Notes: a model not told the origin generated them from the sequence alone. A stretch of 64,000 bases of DNA from Quercus robur (GCF_932294415.1 NC_065535.1:87684862-87748861); one strand, 5' to 3'. Counted from the first letter of the stretch, positions 22,630 through 36,047 are shown. Made by a program: numbers and translations.

Positions 22630-25053
22630 TCCATGAATACATCTTTAGAATAGCTATTTTTGTAAAGCTCATAAAGTACAATTTGAAGATAAAAAATTTA
22701 TAAATCACTAATTATAAAAAATTTACAACCAAGCTGTTCTACAACTATCAAAATTTTTATAATTCAATTGTCACCTTCTAATATTTTTAATGAAGATGTT
22801 CATGGTTTAAATCTCTTCTCCCCCACCTCATTGCATTTGTAACTATCGAATTATCAATTTTTTTTTTTTTGTTAATCTCCATAACTGTCTTGTAGTCGAG
22901 TGGCGTCCAGTTATAAGTGATAACCATGTTTTCTTCGTGATCACAACCATGTTTTCTTCGTGAGTAATACTAGTTATAAGTGATTGACTCCAAACATTTT
23001 GGTGTTTCATAATCACATACCTAACTCTATGTTATAAGCACCCAATCAATTTGATGGTCCAAAAGTCGGTGTATGTTTCTATATATAAACGTGTTTTGAC
23101 CATGGCTCAGTAAAGTTGGGCGAAAGGCAAAGAAGGTCGGTGATCATTTATTAGTAAAATTATATAATTACAAAAGTCAAGTAATCATGGAAAGTGAGGC
23201 AAATCTTCCTATTGGGTTTTGCATTGGTTTGATTTGCTTTTTTCAAAAGTACAGAAGAAGGTGTGAAAGACAACACAAAATGAAGTGGTCGTACCATGCA
23301 CCAAGAAGTGAAATTTCTCACGCAATTCATGCAATCAATATTTTACACGAATTTATGTACCACGATTTGATATTTGCTATTCGTGTGATATGCAACTTTC
23401 GAATGGTCAATTTCTATTCTAAGTTGTTAATGGAATGAGACTTTTCATTCTTGTATTATTGTACCATTTGTTGTTCCCATCAAGCCTGCCGGTGATGCTG
23501 AAGTTTTGAGTTCCGAAAACTTATGCGTACCCAAAATTGGTGCCAAGATTTTATGGGGTCTAAAAATTTTAGTATAGTATGTCAAAAATCTTATAACTTA
23601 ATTGGTTAGCGCTTCTGGTTAAGGTTCAAATTTCTCTCCATCAACTACTTAATTATATGTCCAAAAAAAAAACATGATTATACTCAATTATCACAATATG
23701 AGTATCATATATTCCTTTATAATCACATAATAAATCATATCTAATTATACGATTAATAATTAATAAAACTTATCATATATACATATATTATACAAGTTAC
23801 GTTTTATGCACATAGTTTTATGTCACCTTGTATAATGTGTTTCCTTTGAAAAATATTAAGAAGAATATAAAGGCAAATAAGAGAGAAAATAACAAATTAA
23901 GGTAATTTGGCCTTAGAGACGGGCAACAAAATTTCAAAGTGAAACCATATCTTTATTATTATTATTATTTTACATGTATCCACGAAATGGTATATATAAA
24001 AACAGAGTAGACCTATTATTAATTGTAATCTTAATACCTTGGTGGCTTTACAATACCAAATAGTTCATAATGTTGTAGAAAACCATGGTTCCTTGTAGCC
24101 TATGGCCCTATAGCATTATAACGAGATGAATTCCTATTATCAAAGTTCTAAAATTTATCTGGTTAAAAAAAAAAAGTTCTAAAAAGTTTAAGATACTACT
24201 TCAATTAAAACTTTATTACCTTCTCAAAAAAAAATTAAAACTTTATTATCCAAGATTTTAAAACAAAACATTTTGGGTAAATTACGTTTAAAGGTGTAAT
24301 TAAACATCACGCTTTTAGATATTTCAAGTTAAACATAAACCTACACTTTCGTAATGTTCCAAATTTCCTATTCAAATCATATACCTTTGTAGTGACGTCA
24401 TTCATGAAAAATGATTAAAACAACACAACATTGTTGAATCATAGATGTCTTTGTTAGAAATGTCAAGAAGTACCAAACAATTGAGTTACAAAACTTTTGA
24501 CGTATGAAATCATAGATGTCTTTGGTTGTATTCTTGAAAATGTGCCGAAAAATATTTTTTGGTGTTTGACTTTTATGGAAAAAAAATCATCTCAACACAA
24601 TTTCTAGCAAGGGGCTCGCGAAGGGTGGGTTGCAATTGCTGGGGTGAGATGCGATCACCAAAGTGGTGGTTGCAATGGTGTTGGTGGTTGCGATTGGGTC
24701 ATGGCATTATGTGTTTGTTTCTTAAAAATAAAAAAATAAAAAAAAAAATCACACAACCCTATTTTAAAAGAATAATAAATATATATATATATATATATAT
24801 AAATAAATCTCAACAACTTCCCAAGTAAATTTCATACATATCCGTGTTCTAATATAGTTGTAAAACAATAAATTAGAAAAAAATAAAATTGAAACCTTAA
24901 AAGCTAGTGAAATTCTTTCCACTTCCACTCACAAATGTGGCTGGCATTAAAAATATATCCACACTTGGCGGCTAGGAACAAGGTACAGAAAATAATTAGG
25001 CAGCTTTCAACCAAAAAAAAAAAAAAAAAAAATTAGGCAGCTTAAGTTTGTCA

Positions 25054-25060
25054 TATAAAG
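25054..25060 (+). promoter_or_regulatory. Probable TATA box of FAD6
   Basis: TATAAAG lies 168 bp upstream of the FAD6 start codon, in otherwise mixed sequence. It is a plausible core promoter for a 5' UTR of about 130 nt. Confidence 0.5.
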
Positions 25061-25221
25061 GCAGAGGTACAAGTGACTTTCAGGACCCAGTTCTATTATC
25101 CATACCAAGAAAAAAAAAAAGCCTATCTTTTTCACATTCATTCACTCTCAAACTCAAAGACCCACAGAGCTTCAATAAGGGGGGGCCTTTGTGCATAGGA
25201 GTTTCTGCAACTCTGCTCAGA

Positions 25222-28200
25222 ATGGCTTGCAGAGTTGCTGACTCTATGTTCCTTTTCATGGTATGCTATTGCTATCCCTTTTCTCTTTCTCAGACACCCT
25301 TTTGGTTTCTGCCTTTTTTTTAATACTTCTTTTGGGTTTTCATTCTTTCTGGTTTGGAATTCAGGCCCCCCATCAAAAGCCAAGTAGAAGTCACAAAATT
25401 TTAGCCCATTGTTCTCCAGGTATGTAACTCTTTCTCTCTCACTCTGTAGGATAAGTCTTTTCTTGGAGTTGTTGCTTCTTCAAATTTAATGTAAAGTTTG
25501 ATTATTTACTTTGGTTCAGATTGATTTTAATTAAGTGCTTCATGTTATTTGGCCCAAATGGAGATTTGGGTTCTATTTAATTGTACACCTCTTATGTTGG
25601 AGTAATTATAGACTTGCATTTTTTAATTTAGCATATAGCACATTAGATTTAGAAATGGAAAAGGCTGAAACTTGCTTTATAAAATGCTTCAAAGACTTAC
25701 TTTGCTTGCATCAAACTAGTTATCTTTAGGAAACGAGTGTGAAAACTGAAGGGTTTTGTGCAAGAATAGGCAAGGAATTAAGGGGAGAGTGATATAGGAG
25801 CAAGTTAACTCGAGCCCTCTCTTTAAGCCTATCAGCTTCTGTTGCACAGCCCCCTTCTTTATCTTTTTTTTTTTTTTCTTAATGGGTTAATAATTCACAC
25901 ACCCCATCGGGCTTGAATCGAAGACCTCACCGTCCATCCCATCCTTTTGGAGGGTGGAAGTGCCACTAGACCCAAAGCCATTGGCACAATCAACTTCTTT
26001 ATCAGCTTTAATCAAATGCCATTTTGCACTCAATTTCCTCTCTGTTTGGGAATATTCCATCTAGACCTTTAAAATAAACATCAGGTGGTTGTTGTGTTTA
26101 TGATGGCAGCCACCAATCTAGTTTTAGGAAGATAATCAACTAGCGCCAACTTTCCCTTAATCTCAAACAGTACTGCGGTGTATCCATCATGAACAAACCT
26201 TAAGCTGTTGTGCATATTCTGTAGTTTTACATAGCTCCTACTTACAACTTTTTTCTGTAAAGTATTGTAAGTTGTTACAAGATATGGACTCAAAGTAGCA
26301 ACTTTCTCTACTATACTGCCACCATAGGAATTCACTAGTTCCAAACTGAAACTCTGGGGAGAGTGACAACTGCACCACTTGATATACTGGTAACTTTGGC
26401 TTTACCAAGTGCACTTGTAATGATTTAGCAAAAATGGAAAAAGCTCACTTATTATGTAATCAAATATTTATCTTATTTGGTAGATACTTTGCCAATGGCC
26501 TACGGCCCAAGTGGCAACTGGACCCTTTGTAGTGGTCTAGTTCCAGGGTTCAATGAATCCCACGCATTTTGACCTAGAAAAAATAAAATCGGGTGGATAC
26601 TTTAATGTTCATATAATCGTGACCATGTCAACAGTATTTGGCTCACTAAGCTAGCAACAACCATATTGCAGGTTGACTGGCACCTCATAGTCATCTATAA
26701 ACTATTAAAACATCTGAAGTAGGTAAACTCAAGCTGTGTGAGCATGTTTGATAGTTGAACTTTATTAAGAGTTCAAGATTCTCATCCTGCCTTCCACTAA
26801 TTCACTTCACGTTCGATGAAGCTTGGAGTTGATTCTTTCATTTTATGTACTTCATACATGATATGGGAATATATCTTTCCCATTTTCCAATCTAGTTTTG
26901 TCATTCAAATTTAGTATTGGTTCCTATACTAACAATCTTTCTCGAAGTTTGGGATAGCTTCATGACCCAAATGAACAACTTTTTGTTGACTGCCTTGGTC
27001 TCCTATAAATTTCCAGAAGACGTGTTTAAAATAAATTTGTCGTAATACTTGCATAACCAACCAACCCCCCCCCCCCCCCCCTTCTTCTCCCACACACACA
27101 GAAAGGACAGATAAAACACATTATATGGAAATATATCATTTGCATTTTCCAGTCTAGTTTTGTCATTCTAATCTGGTATTCATTCCAATACTAACAAATC
27201 TTTCTCAGAGTCTAGTACTTAGCGCCCCCCCCCCCCCCCCTCCTCTCCCCTGAAAAAGGACAAAGATAAAACCAAAAAGTAAAAGCTTTCTCTTAGCATC
27301 TATATGGTTATTGTGGCTTCCTTAGGACAGTGAAAACTTGTACTTTGATTTTAGCAAGATGCTAATAATGTATATACAAAACTTGACCACCTCATTCCTC
27401 ATTTTATTGAATCACACTACTTCTGAATTGGAAAACATATAACCTCCTGAATTGGATGCTTTCTAGGGAAGAACCTAAAGAATTTGGATCATGATCCCCT
27501 GTATACTTTTAACTATATTGAGTAGAACCTCATTTGCATACTGCATGCAAATAAAAACAAGAGCTTTGTAATGTCAAGGCCATGAAATGCATGTTTGATA
27601 ATTGTAAACCTCCTCTACAATGGAAAAATATCTTGTCAGCCAAGAGGATGAAACAATTGTTCCTGTTTTGGCTATCAGCCAATCCTATAACCATAATTTT
27701 ATATAGGGAATAAAACTTTGAATTCCTTATGAGGACTGGGTGTTTCTTAAGGACATTAGATTGTTGGACTGATGTGCTTTCAAATGTTATCTCCAATTAT
27801 ATTAATATGCAAGCAATAAACGGGAAAAAATCACTAATTGTAAGTAGTCTATTCTACTGGTACTATCAAGCAATCTCTTGATCCTATGAAGGACACTTTT
27901 TTCTGTATGTACGGTTGTTATTCATTGTCAAAATTACGTGAGACTTATATTCATTTGAACTATCATTGCATGCGGTATTTCCTAAGTTACTATTGTAGAC
28001 ACCTTATATTGCATATTCTGATAGACAGGCATATGTTATCTGAAGGGGGAAAGAGTTATCCAGAAGGGAATCAGGCATCAGCAATTTTTACTTCCAAAGA
28101 GAAAGAGTAGAGTTATACAAGCTGTTGCAATTCCAGTTGTACCATCTCCAGCAGACACTGCTGAGTATAGAAAACAATTAGCTGAAAGCTATGGTTTTAA

Positions 28201-31200
28201 GCAAATTGGAGAACCACTTCCTGACAATATTAAAATAAAGGATATCATTAATACCCTTCCAAAAAAGGTAATGCTCATGCCAGATGCATCTTGCATCCCA
28301 TCTCTTTTGTATCGTTTGCGCTCAACATGTCTTTTATGAACAAGATTTTGGACATCTTATTTGGGAGATTTTTTGACCAAACATTGGTCTGTTGAGTGAG
28401 CAAGACTGACTTTGAACTCACTTGAGGCTGGATATGTAAACATAATTATTAAAAAATTGGTGATATTTCTGTATAATTTTCTCTTTTCCAAAAATATTGA
28501 AGGTTTTTGAGATTGATGACGTGAAAGCATGGAAATCAGTGTTAATATCAGTCACTTCCTATGCATTGGGACTCCTCATGATTTCAAAAGCCCCATGGTA
28601 TCTACTTCCTTTGGCTTGGGCATGGACTGGGACTGCAGCAACAGGGGTTAGTTCCATATACATCTTTACCATATGTATATTGCTTATGAATTTTCACTAT
28701 GGGTTCTTCCCTCCTCCACACTTTTTGTTTTCCTGATATTATCACTTGTACATGCTATCTAACTCATATTTCTTTCTATCCTTGTTTTGTAAAGTTCTTT
28801 GTTATAGGACATGATTGTGCTCACAAAGCATTTTCAAGTAACAAATTAGTGGAAGACATTGTTGGAACCTTGGCCTTTTTGCCGCTAATATACCCATATG
28901 AGCCATGGAGATTTAAGCACGATCAACATCATGCAAAAACAAACATGTGTGTACAATTTTGCCTCTAATTTTTCTTATTGAATTATCTCAAATATATAGG
29001 ATATACCTTCAGACATACATTCTCACCAATATATTATGGTACATGTGATATGCGGAATATATCTAATTCATATACAACATCCGTACTGTTTTGTTTGTCC
29101 AGTATTCCATTTTTAGTTATCTGAAAATCCTTGTCCAATTTAAGTCAATGTTCATTATTTTACTAACCACCCAATATCTCCCTGCCCTTATTTTATTTCG
29201 GGTTTAATTTTTTTTAAATTTATATGGCAATTTTGAAAAGTTATAGATTTTTCTTTTATAGAAAAAAAAAAATTTATTTTAATTTTAGATTTTTCTTTTA
29301 GTAACTTGATCCTAATCCATGTGTGTATATGTATGTACATTTGTATATATGTATGTTCTATCCTCTTTATGGCTGTGTCAGAACTTCTTGTCATGCGTGT
29401 TTATATATGCATATATAATTTCATTTATTTGTTGTTTGTTGGTTTGGTAGGTTTACAACCTCTGTGAAGTTGCCATTCTTACTTCTTCCATTTTCTAAAA
29501 TTTCATCTCTATTCTCACCCATCTTTTATCTATAGGTTGAGTGAAGATACAGCTTGGCACCCTGTTTGGAAAGAGGAATTTGAATCATCTCCTATTTTGC
29601 GCAAGGCAATTATAATTGGATATGGGCCACTTAGACCGTGGATGTCTATAGCTCACTGGTACATTATGAAATACAAGAAATAATATGGGACAAAATTTTC
29701 AGTATTTCAAATTTTCTTGGCCCTTAGCCCTTAGTGAAACAATTGCCACTAATGACTTGAGCAATAATCCATATGTTTTGATTTGATACGTATTGGTCTT
29801 AATGTTAACAAGCATCCTAATAGGTTGATGTGGCACTTCAATTTGAACAAGTTCAGACCAAGTGAATTGAAAAGGGTGAAGATAAGCTTGGCTTGTGTGT
29901 TTGCTTTTATCGCAATTGGATGGCCATTGATTATCTACAAGACGGGGATCATGGGATGGGTCAAGTTCTGGTTGATGCCATGGTTGGGCTATCACTTTTG
30001 GGTAATGCCGGTTCCTGTTTTCTTGCAGTAGTATTTGGACCCAGTGTTAATCATGTTAAATTGATAACATCTTTCCATATCCTCTATCTATCTATATATG
30101 TATATATCCAGAAAATCTGTTATACTGGCAGATGGTCCATAGATTTTGGTGCCTGAATGTTTAGTGGATCGTGATATACACTACACAATGGGGGCTCCCT
30201 CTGTTACTGTAGTGCACATTAGGACAGATTTGAAAGCATCAAATTATGTGAATAAAATTTATCATGGGTGATTTATTGCTACTTATTTGAATAGTGCTCT
30301 ACTCAAATCAACTGTGCCTTAAGGCCAACAACCTGAATTTTAATTTATTATTTCATTCATAAATTTATAATTTATTCACTCTGCTGGGAGGCACTCTTGT
30401 TGCATCCCTTGTTTTACTTATCAATAAATTAATAAACTATTCAGGAATACTACGATAGTATGATGCAATGCTTCTCAGTGAATTGTTACCCAAAAAAAAG
30501 CTTTCTGATTGAACTTAGGAACATTGAAAGTAGCCAAGCAAGGCCTTGTTCACCATGACAATCATTTGTTTACTGGCCTAAATAATTCTAGAATCCCCAA
30601 ATTTACATAGTTTGCATGATGCCCTGTCAATCATTTGTGAATTCATTGACCTGATTATTTAGATTATAAATTCTATTTGTGTCTAAGAATTTTGTTTTTG
30701 TTTTTTGTGTATTTGTAGATGAGTGTTTTCACCATGGTCCATCATACGGCTCCTCACATACCATTCAAATATTCAAATGAGTGGAATGCTGCTCAGGCCC
30801 AGCTTAATGGAACAATTCATTGTGATTACCCTCGATGGTAACAAGTCTTTCCTTCTCCTTTGTGTGTGTGTCTATAACCTCTTTAATTGGCACAAAATCT
30901 GACGCAATTAGATGGTAAAATGCATCTTGTACTTGACAGCTTTCATATTGCCGTAGACACTTACTTTGTTATCTGTCCAAAGCTTGCTCAAGGATTTTGT
31001 CTTGGGTATCCCTGGGCCATGGGACATCTTAATTGATCCTTTCTTGATTTTTAAGTAGTTTGCATTCTTGGTGTGCTGTTACTCTTAAGAGCGCCCAGAC
31101 CTTATTGTGTTCAGGCCAGGGCAGAAAGGGATATTTTTCTGTTTCAAAAATGTTTCCTGTGAAAAATATTTCATCAATACTCACATTCACTGATTAAAGG

Positions 31201-31862
31201 GAGAAAGAATGACATGCATGCTAGTACGAAGCCATTAATAAGTCATTGAAGATATTATCTTTCATATCATTGGTTGACTGTGATTTAGTTTGGGAGCCAC
31301 TTTTAGTGATTTCTGATGAAACAAATGTTGAAGTTGAGATACATTTCTGACTTGCTACTAAAAATTGCCAAAAAGAAAACCAATACATTTGTTCTAGTGT
31401 TTGAACAACTAAAGTTAATTATTTACCATATTGTCATAAGTAATCTGCTAACTCTCTCTCCTGGACAGGGTTGAGATTCTCTGTCATGATATCAGTGTCC
31501 ACATCCCCCACCATATTTCTCCAAGGATACCAAGCTATAATCTGCGGGCAGCCCACAAGTCTCTTCAAGAAAATTGGGGAAAGGTAGGATTGATAAGTCC
31601 TTCATACACACGTGCGCATGCACGCACACACAGACACACGATTCATGGTGACCATTATCTCATGCCATTTAATTCATTTTCTCTCCCATGTCATCGACAG
31701 TATCTGAATGAGGCTACTTGGAATTGGCGTTTGATGAAGACGATATTGACCGAATGCCATGTTTATGATCAGGAGCAAAATTATGTTCCTTTTGACAAAC
31801 TTGCCCCTGAAGAATCTCAGCCAATCACATTTCTCAGGAAAGCATTGCCTGATTATGCTTAA
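25222..31862 (+). CDS. FAD6: Chloroplast omega-6 fatty acid desaturase (ten exons)
   Basis: Complete gene. Exons: 25222-25260, 25365-25419, 28029-28267, 28503-28646, 28795-28946, 29536-29658, 29824-30001, 30719-30837, 31469-31583, 31701-31862; all GT-AG and in phase, giving 441 residues (Arabidopsis FAD6 is about 448). The enzyme inserts the omega-6 double bond into 16:1 and 18:1 chains of chloroplast lipids, using ferredoxin, in the plastid envelope. The three di-iron histidine boxes are present: GHDCAH (164-169), HDQHH (201-205) and HIPHH (361-365). Other family stretches include [36 protein letters not shown] and [13 protein letters not shown]. Residues 1 to about 65 form a Ser/Lys/Arg-rich transit peptide split across three exons. 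Intron 2 (2.6 kb) contains a SINE and local repeats. The start [10 protein letters not shown] matches the family N-terminus. Confidence 0.97.
25864..25993 (-). mobile_element. tRNA-derived SINE in FAD6 intron 2
   Basis: A 130-bp insertion flanked by a perfect 10-bp duplication cttctttatc (25854-25863 and 25994-26003). On the minus strand it begins with a pol III A-box-like TGGGTCTAGTGG, then a B-box-like TTCGATTCAAGC, and ends in an A-rich tail (the T run on the plus strand). It is antisense to FAD6. Confidence 0.82.
26861..27240. repeat. Tandem duplication with poly-C tracts in FAD6 intron 2
   Basis: A block with attttccaatctagttttg (from about 26880) recurs from about 27142 as attttccagtctagttttg, each followed by 'ctaacaa' and 'tttctc'. 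Each copy is then followed by a long C run: C17 at 27065-27081 and C16 at 27225-27240. It appears to be a duplication of roughly 260 bp (first copy longer). Confidence 0.65.
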
Positions 31863-33637
31863 TTTATCGTTTGCCTTGTGGGGTCCATTTCTCTTTGGTT
31901 CTTTCTTATCTGTTATCTTTTACTTTTTTGGGGCAAATTAGATTTGGTATTTCATTCATCATCTTTTGGTATTTCTTAAGTTGTACAACACATTTTTAAG
32001 ATCTCTGATTAATAAAGAAAGTTAATTGAAGGAAGGGAAGCTTCAAAGAAACTCACACTTCACTTTTTTTTGCTAGATGGGACTGTATTTAGGGTGATAA
32101 TATCATTTTTTTTTTGGATTATCTAGCGAAAATCCTTCTTTTTTAAGGCGAGAGATTGGGGTTCATTAGGTAAAAGTGATAACAGTGAGATTCTCCTTGG
32201 ATGATCAAAATCTCCTTTCTACTATCAACACAATATTGAATTCATATTGTCTTCTACTCAGATTGGGTAGATGTGTCAGAACTGACTGAGCTAGTGAAAA
32301 TTTAAATCCAGGAGGATCAGGATGATATTGATTGGAGCTCATTATATATTTATTAATGATGTGTCTTTCTTCAGAGTATCTCTCAGATAAATATATATAT
32401 GTTTTTGATATTTTTCTGACATTAAGCCCGTGTTATTGTTTACAATTTATAAACCTAAACAGCTAAAGTAGACTGATTATTTAAACATAAATAACACTTT
32501 ATTTTTTTATTAATGGATAGGACAGTGGTAAATCATGTTTTGCCCTGTTTTGTTTTGTTCTCTAAGTAGTCTTTAGCGCAGGGGCATCAAGAGAGAGAGA
32601 GAGAGAGAGAGAGTCAACTGAATTAGTATTATATAATTCCTTTTGGGGTCTTCACTTAAATTGGGATTTGATACTACTTAAGAGTTTAAAATTTATCGTG
32701 GGCGCTGATCGATGAGATTAATACTGTAGCAGAACCAGAGGAAATTATCTTTAATTAGTAGTTAGATATAAGAGTTGAGAAAAAAAACAGAGGGAAGTAT
32801 AAACAAAGGATGGGGGATTTAAGTTCAAGCATGCAAAGGAAAAAAACAAAGGGTTAAGGAGCTGGATTTGCTTTAGTGGGTATGATCATTCAGCAAATTT
32901 GGTGCACCAGAAAAGCTCATAAGTACATATATATTCTATGTTACAAATTTAGAATTTTTGGAACACCTGAAACTAAAGCTACACGCCTACACCTACACCT
33001 ACACCTAACAACTTTATGCCAGAGTGATTTAATTCATAAATCTGTCAACAGGTTTGGCAGTTACAACTGCTCACATGCGAAAGCATCTCTCTCTTTCTGT
33101 GTGTGTTGGACTGTGTGCTTGCTATCGAATCTGGAATCTGTACTGACTACTGAGAGCATAGGGATGCATCAAAACTATCAGAGAATTAACTTTGTGAATG
33201 CACAGGTCAAAAAAGAAGAAAAGAGAAAGAGGGTCTGTCAAAAAGAGAAAAATGAAAGAGCCATTCCTGGTCAGTTAAAATAAATGTGCAAGTAGGGCAT
33301 AACTAACATGCAATTTGCATCTTCCCAAAAAAAAAACCAAAATTTGTATCTAGCAGTAGTTGAACAATCAATTTCATTTCTTTTGTAATAATGGGAAACC
33401 TCCATTTACACTCGTTATATAGATATGAGGTTATACTTAGTTAAGTATTCACTTTCATCTCTCTAACAATTAGCAAACTCTATCAAGCTTAGCAAGCTTG
33501 GAACCTCTATGTGTCCTAACCTATAGGGTTCTACTGCAACTCAATCTTCTATAATCCTAGAAAACAAAAAGGAGAACCATGTGTATCAAAAAAAAAGAAA
33601 CACAACCACCAAAACTAGCAAACCCCCCTTAACTGAA
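31863..33637. other. FAD6 3' flank and spacer
   Basis: Begins with the FAD6 3' UTR. Further right are a (GA)n run near 32593-32613 and a ctacac hexamer repeat near 32984-33008. Its right end should hold the 3' UTR of the minus-strand BTB gene. A 135-codon open frame at 32876-33283 has no recognisable domain and crosses simple repeats. Confidence 0.5.
32011..32016 (+). terminator. Candidate polyadenylation signal of FAD6
   Basis: AATAAA lies 149 bp after the FAD6 stop codon, a typical 3' UTR distance. Confidence 0.5.
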
Positions 33638-34975
33638 TCATATAATCGGCGGGGGTGGGGTTTCCCATATATCAAACACATTTTCCTCACTATGCAGTGC
33701 AAAAAGGCGATCACCCCCAATCGAAAAATCACATATTGAACCTCCATTGCTTCGTCGATGTCGTAGCCGAGATGTTAATACCCATTCAGGACCACAAAAC
33801 ACTGATATGCAATCATTCATTGATGAAAATAGCTGCCCTTCATGTAATGCCAACTTAGGGTAACAAGGCTCATCAGGCATATTATTATTACCCTTCATCA
33901 ACCGGCTTCTTGAGCTCCACCTTATGCTCCCAGCAGTGCTTCTCAAATCCATGAATCCCAAATCCTCAAATTCATTCACCACACAGATAGAGCTATTCTC
34001 TTCCATTGCTATTGCATCTCTAACCCGTTTCTCATCCACAGTTATAGGAGCTCCACTATCAGACCAAGACCAAACCATCTTCTTGTCCCTAAAATCCAAC
34101 AAACTAATGTAACAGTTGTCCTTCCTAGGAAACAAAGTTGCAACCAACAAACAGTTACTCCCATGTAACCACTGTAGTTTGTCAGCATCACCAAGTGACC
34201 AACCAGGTGGCTCATAGAAAAAATCAATCTGTTTTCCAGTTACTTGGTCCCAAACTCCAATCCCATACTCATTGCTCCTACCTTTGCAACTAGAAAATAT
34301 CTTATAATCTGAACTGAAACTCAAAGCCCCAGCTGTAAAGCTCTTAACTTGATTCTCATGATTGACTTGAAACTTGTCCCTCAGCTCCCCCGTTGATGAA
34401 CTAAACAAACCCATCCCACCATCTCCACGGCCTAATCTCTCACACACACTTATCACAACGTTCTCCGAGTCAATCCAACCAACATCATTCACTCTTTGGT
34501 AATCAAGAGTAATTGGTGCATGCTCTTCTAGCATCCAATCATACACATGAACCATGCTACCATGTGCAACACAGCAACCACCATCTGGCCCGGCTCGAAT
34601 TGCCGTTCCATCTCCTGGTGCTTGACCTGTTATTGATTCCGAAAGCTGCAATCTATTGCCATCAAATTGACCCCATTTCGCAGAGCGTACATGGTCAAGA
34701 AGGCCATAGAACAGAGCCTCTCTGTAGAGAAGCTTTTCTGGGATATTGGCAGGAATGTAAAGCTCTCCAGTTCTGAGAAGATCAAGAATGACTGCAAAGC
34801 AATCCGGGTTCCGATCAATGAAGTATTCATCGGAATGATCAGATTGTAGAGTCCAATTCTCATCAAATATCGCTCCAAAAAATGAATTTCGGCCAGCGTT
34901 GGCAAGGGTTGTTGAAGATGTTTCAAAGATTCTACCTCCAACATTGAATCTCACTCTGTCTTTCTGGATTCCCAT
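33638..34975 (-). CDS. BTB/POZ (K+ channel tetramerisation-type) domain protein
   Basis: Intact single-exon gene of 445 residues. An N-terminal BTB/T1 domain (about residues 7-100) starts with RVRFNVGGRIFETSSTTL, the signature of the KCTD-like group. The remaining ~340 residues form WD-like beta-propeller strands (for example IGVWDQVTGKQIDFF, ending FDIWETPPPP). Size and layout match Arabidopsis At2g24240 and At4g30940. Relatives are presumed substrate adaptors for CUL3 ubiquitin ligases, although the plant group has no firmly known substrate. No membrane segment or signal peptide is seen. The ATG at 34975 directly precedes the BTB fold and matches the usual start. It lies tail-to-tail with FAD6. 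The C-terminal end is Pro-rich. Confidence 0.93.
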   Translation of the reverse strand: MGIQKDRVRFNVGGRIFETSSTTLANAGRNSFFGAIFDENWTLQSDHSDEYFIDRNPDCFAVILDLLRTGELYIPANIPEKLLYREALFYGLLDHVRSAKWGQFDGNRLQLSESITGQAPGDGTAIRAGPDGGCCVAHGSMVHVYDWMLEEHAPITLDYQRVNDVGWIDSENVVISVCERLGRGDGGMGLFSSSTGELRDKFQVNHENQVKSFTAGALSFSSDYKIFSSCKGRSNEYGIGVWDQVTGKQIDFFYEPPGWSLGDADKLQWLHGSNCLLVATLFPRKDNCYISLLDFRDKKMVWSWSDSGAPITVDEKRVRDAIAMEENSSICVVNEFEDLGFMDLRSTAGSIRWSSRSRLMKGNNNMPDEPCYPKLALHEGQLFSSMNDCISVFCGPEWVLTSRLRHRRSNGGSICDFSIGGDRLFALHSEENVFDIWETPPPPII

Positions 34976-36047
34976 GATTGAATTTCGATCAAAATTGAGA
35001 AGCCCAGCTGGGATTTTTGAAGTGGAAGGTCAGAGAGACAGCTACGACTTGAATTAGATAAGACAATTTTGAGTCAGAAATCCAAAAAAATAGTTCAGAG
35101 ACAGCAGGGGATTTTGAGGAACAGAAATGACTATATTTCCTAGAATTATGGGATTTTTTTGGGTTATTTGAATTTTGTGAAAGAACTATAATTAGGAAAA
35201 GAGCAATCTTCAAGGATCAAACCAGAAGAGAGAACAAAAAACGAAAGAAAAGCAAGAAGCTAAGAAAACGAGGAGGAAACTATGTATGTTTGGGCAGAGA
35301 CTTGTCAAAAGGTTGGATATTTTTTCCTCATTTCTGGCTGAAGAAACAGAGGATATTTGTTAGTTGGTGAAGAATGAAGAAAAGGATCAAAATTCAGAGA
35401 AAATGGGATCTGGGTATTGAAGAGAGATGGTTTTCAGAGATGGGTTTTTAAATTCGTGGGATTTGGTGAGAAACCAATTGAGGAATTGGAGCGGTTGGAT
35501 TTCGAAAAATTGACTCTTTCTCTTTCTTATATTCTTTCTTTTTCATATTTTTTTTTAATTTTCTCTCTCTCTCTCTCTCTGAGATTGCTTTCTCCATGTT
35601 TATTGTCTCCCTTTTTCCACGTCTGCCATTTTGGCTTTGCTTTAGTTCGGACATAGTTGAACTTTTCTTCAATTAAATACTATGTGGTGGGATCCACTTC
35701 TGTATTGTATCATCCTTAGATTTACACCGTTGGATAATTCTCCATTTCACATCAAAGGGAATTTAGAGAGCATCAAATGGTGGGGACACGTGTTGAGGAA
35801 CATCGTAGGAAGACAATAATATCTCCTGCCATTAATTTCTTTGCTCAATAGTTAAGGAGTTTCCCATGAAGTCAGCTCTCTTTCATTAGAGAAAGCGTGT
35901 CTTGTGGGTTGTTGTTGTTGTTTTTTTTTCTTTTTTTGGGTTCATGTACTATTCAACTTTCAAGTTTCAAATCTTTTTTTTTTCTTGAAAGAAGCATATT
36001 AATTATCATACATTACATGAGATAGAAATAAAACAAAAGCAACGTCA
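34976..36047. other. BTB gene 5' region and spacer
   Basis: Upstream of the minus-strand BTB gene. It contains a purine-rich (minus strand) leader and a (CT)n run at about 35564-35580, as is common in plant 5' UTRs. No further gene was recognised. Confidence 0.5.

Larger units (their letters stand above)
20924..25053. other. Long spacer with no gene recognised
   Basis: AT-rich DNA with small open frames that match no family I know. It includes a hairpin repeat near 21480-21610, a C20/A/C7/A21 compound homopolymer at 22581-22629, and a TA run at 24780-24802. The right end is the FAD6 promoter. A TA-rich stretch at about 23590-23690 has a weak SINE-like B box but no target duplication. Confidence 0.55.

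Noticed and set aside
23187-23438. 83-codon open frame (MESEANLPIG)
   Set aside because: No family recognised, no promoter or exon partners. Length is within chance for this sequence.
23590-23690. SINE-like segment (ttggttagcgcttc then ggttcaaatt, A run)
   Set aside because: Only weak box matches and no flanking duplication. Kept as a remark only.
26081-26344. 87-codon minus-strand open frame in FAD6 intron 2
   Set aside because: No domain recognised, no splice partners, and it lies inside an intron of an intact gene on the other strand.
32876-33283. 135-codon open frame between FAD6 and the BTB gene
   Set aside because: Crosses a ctacac repeat and a low-complexity Lys/Glu tail. No recognisable domain or supporting signals.
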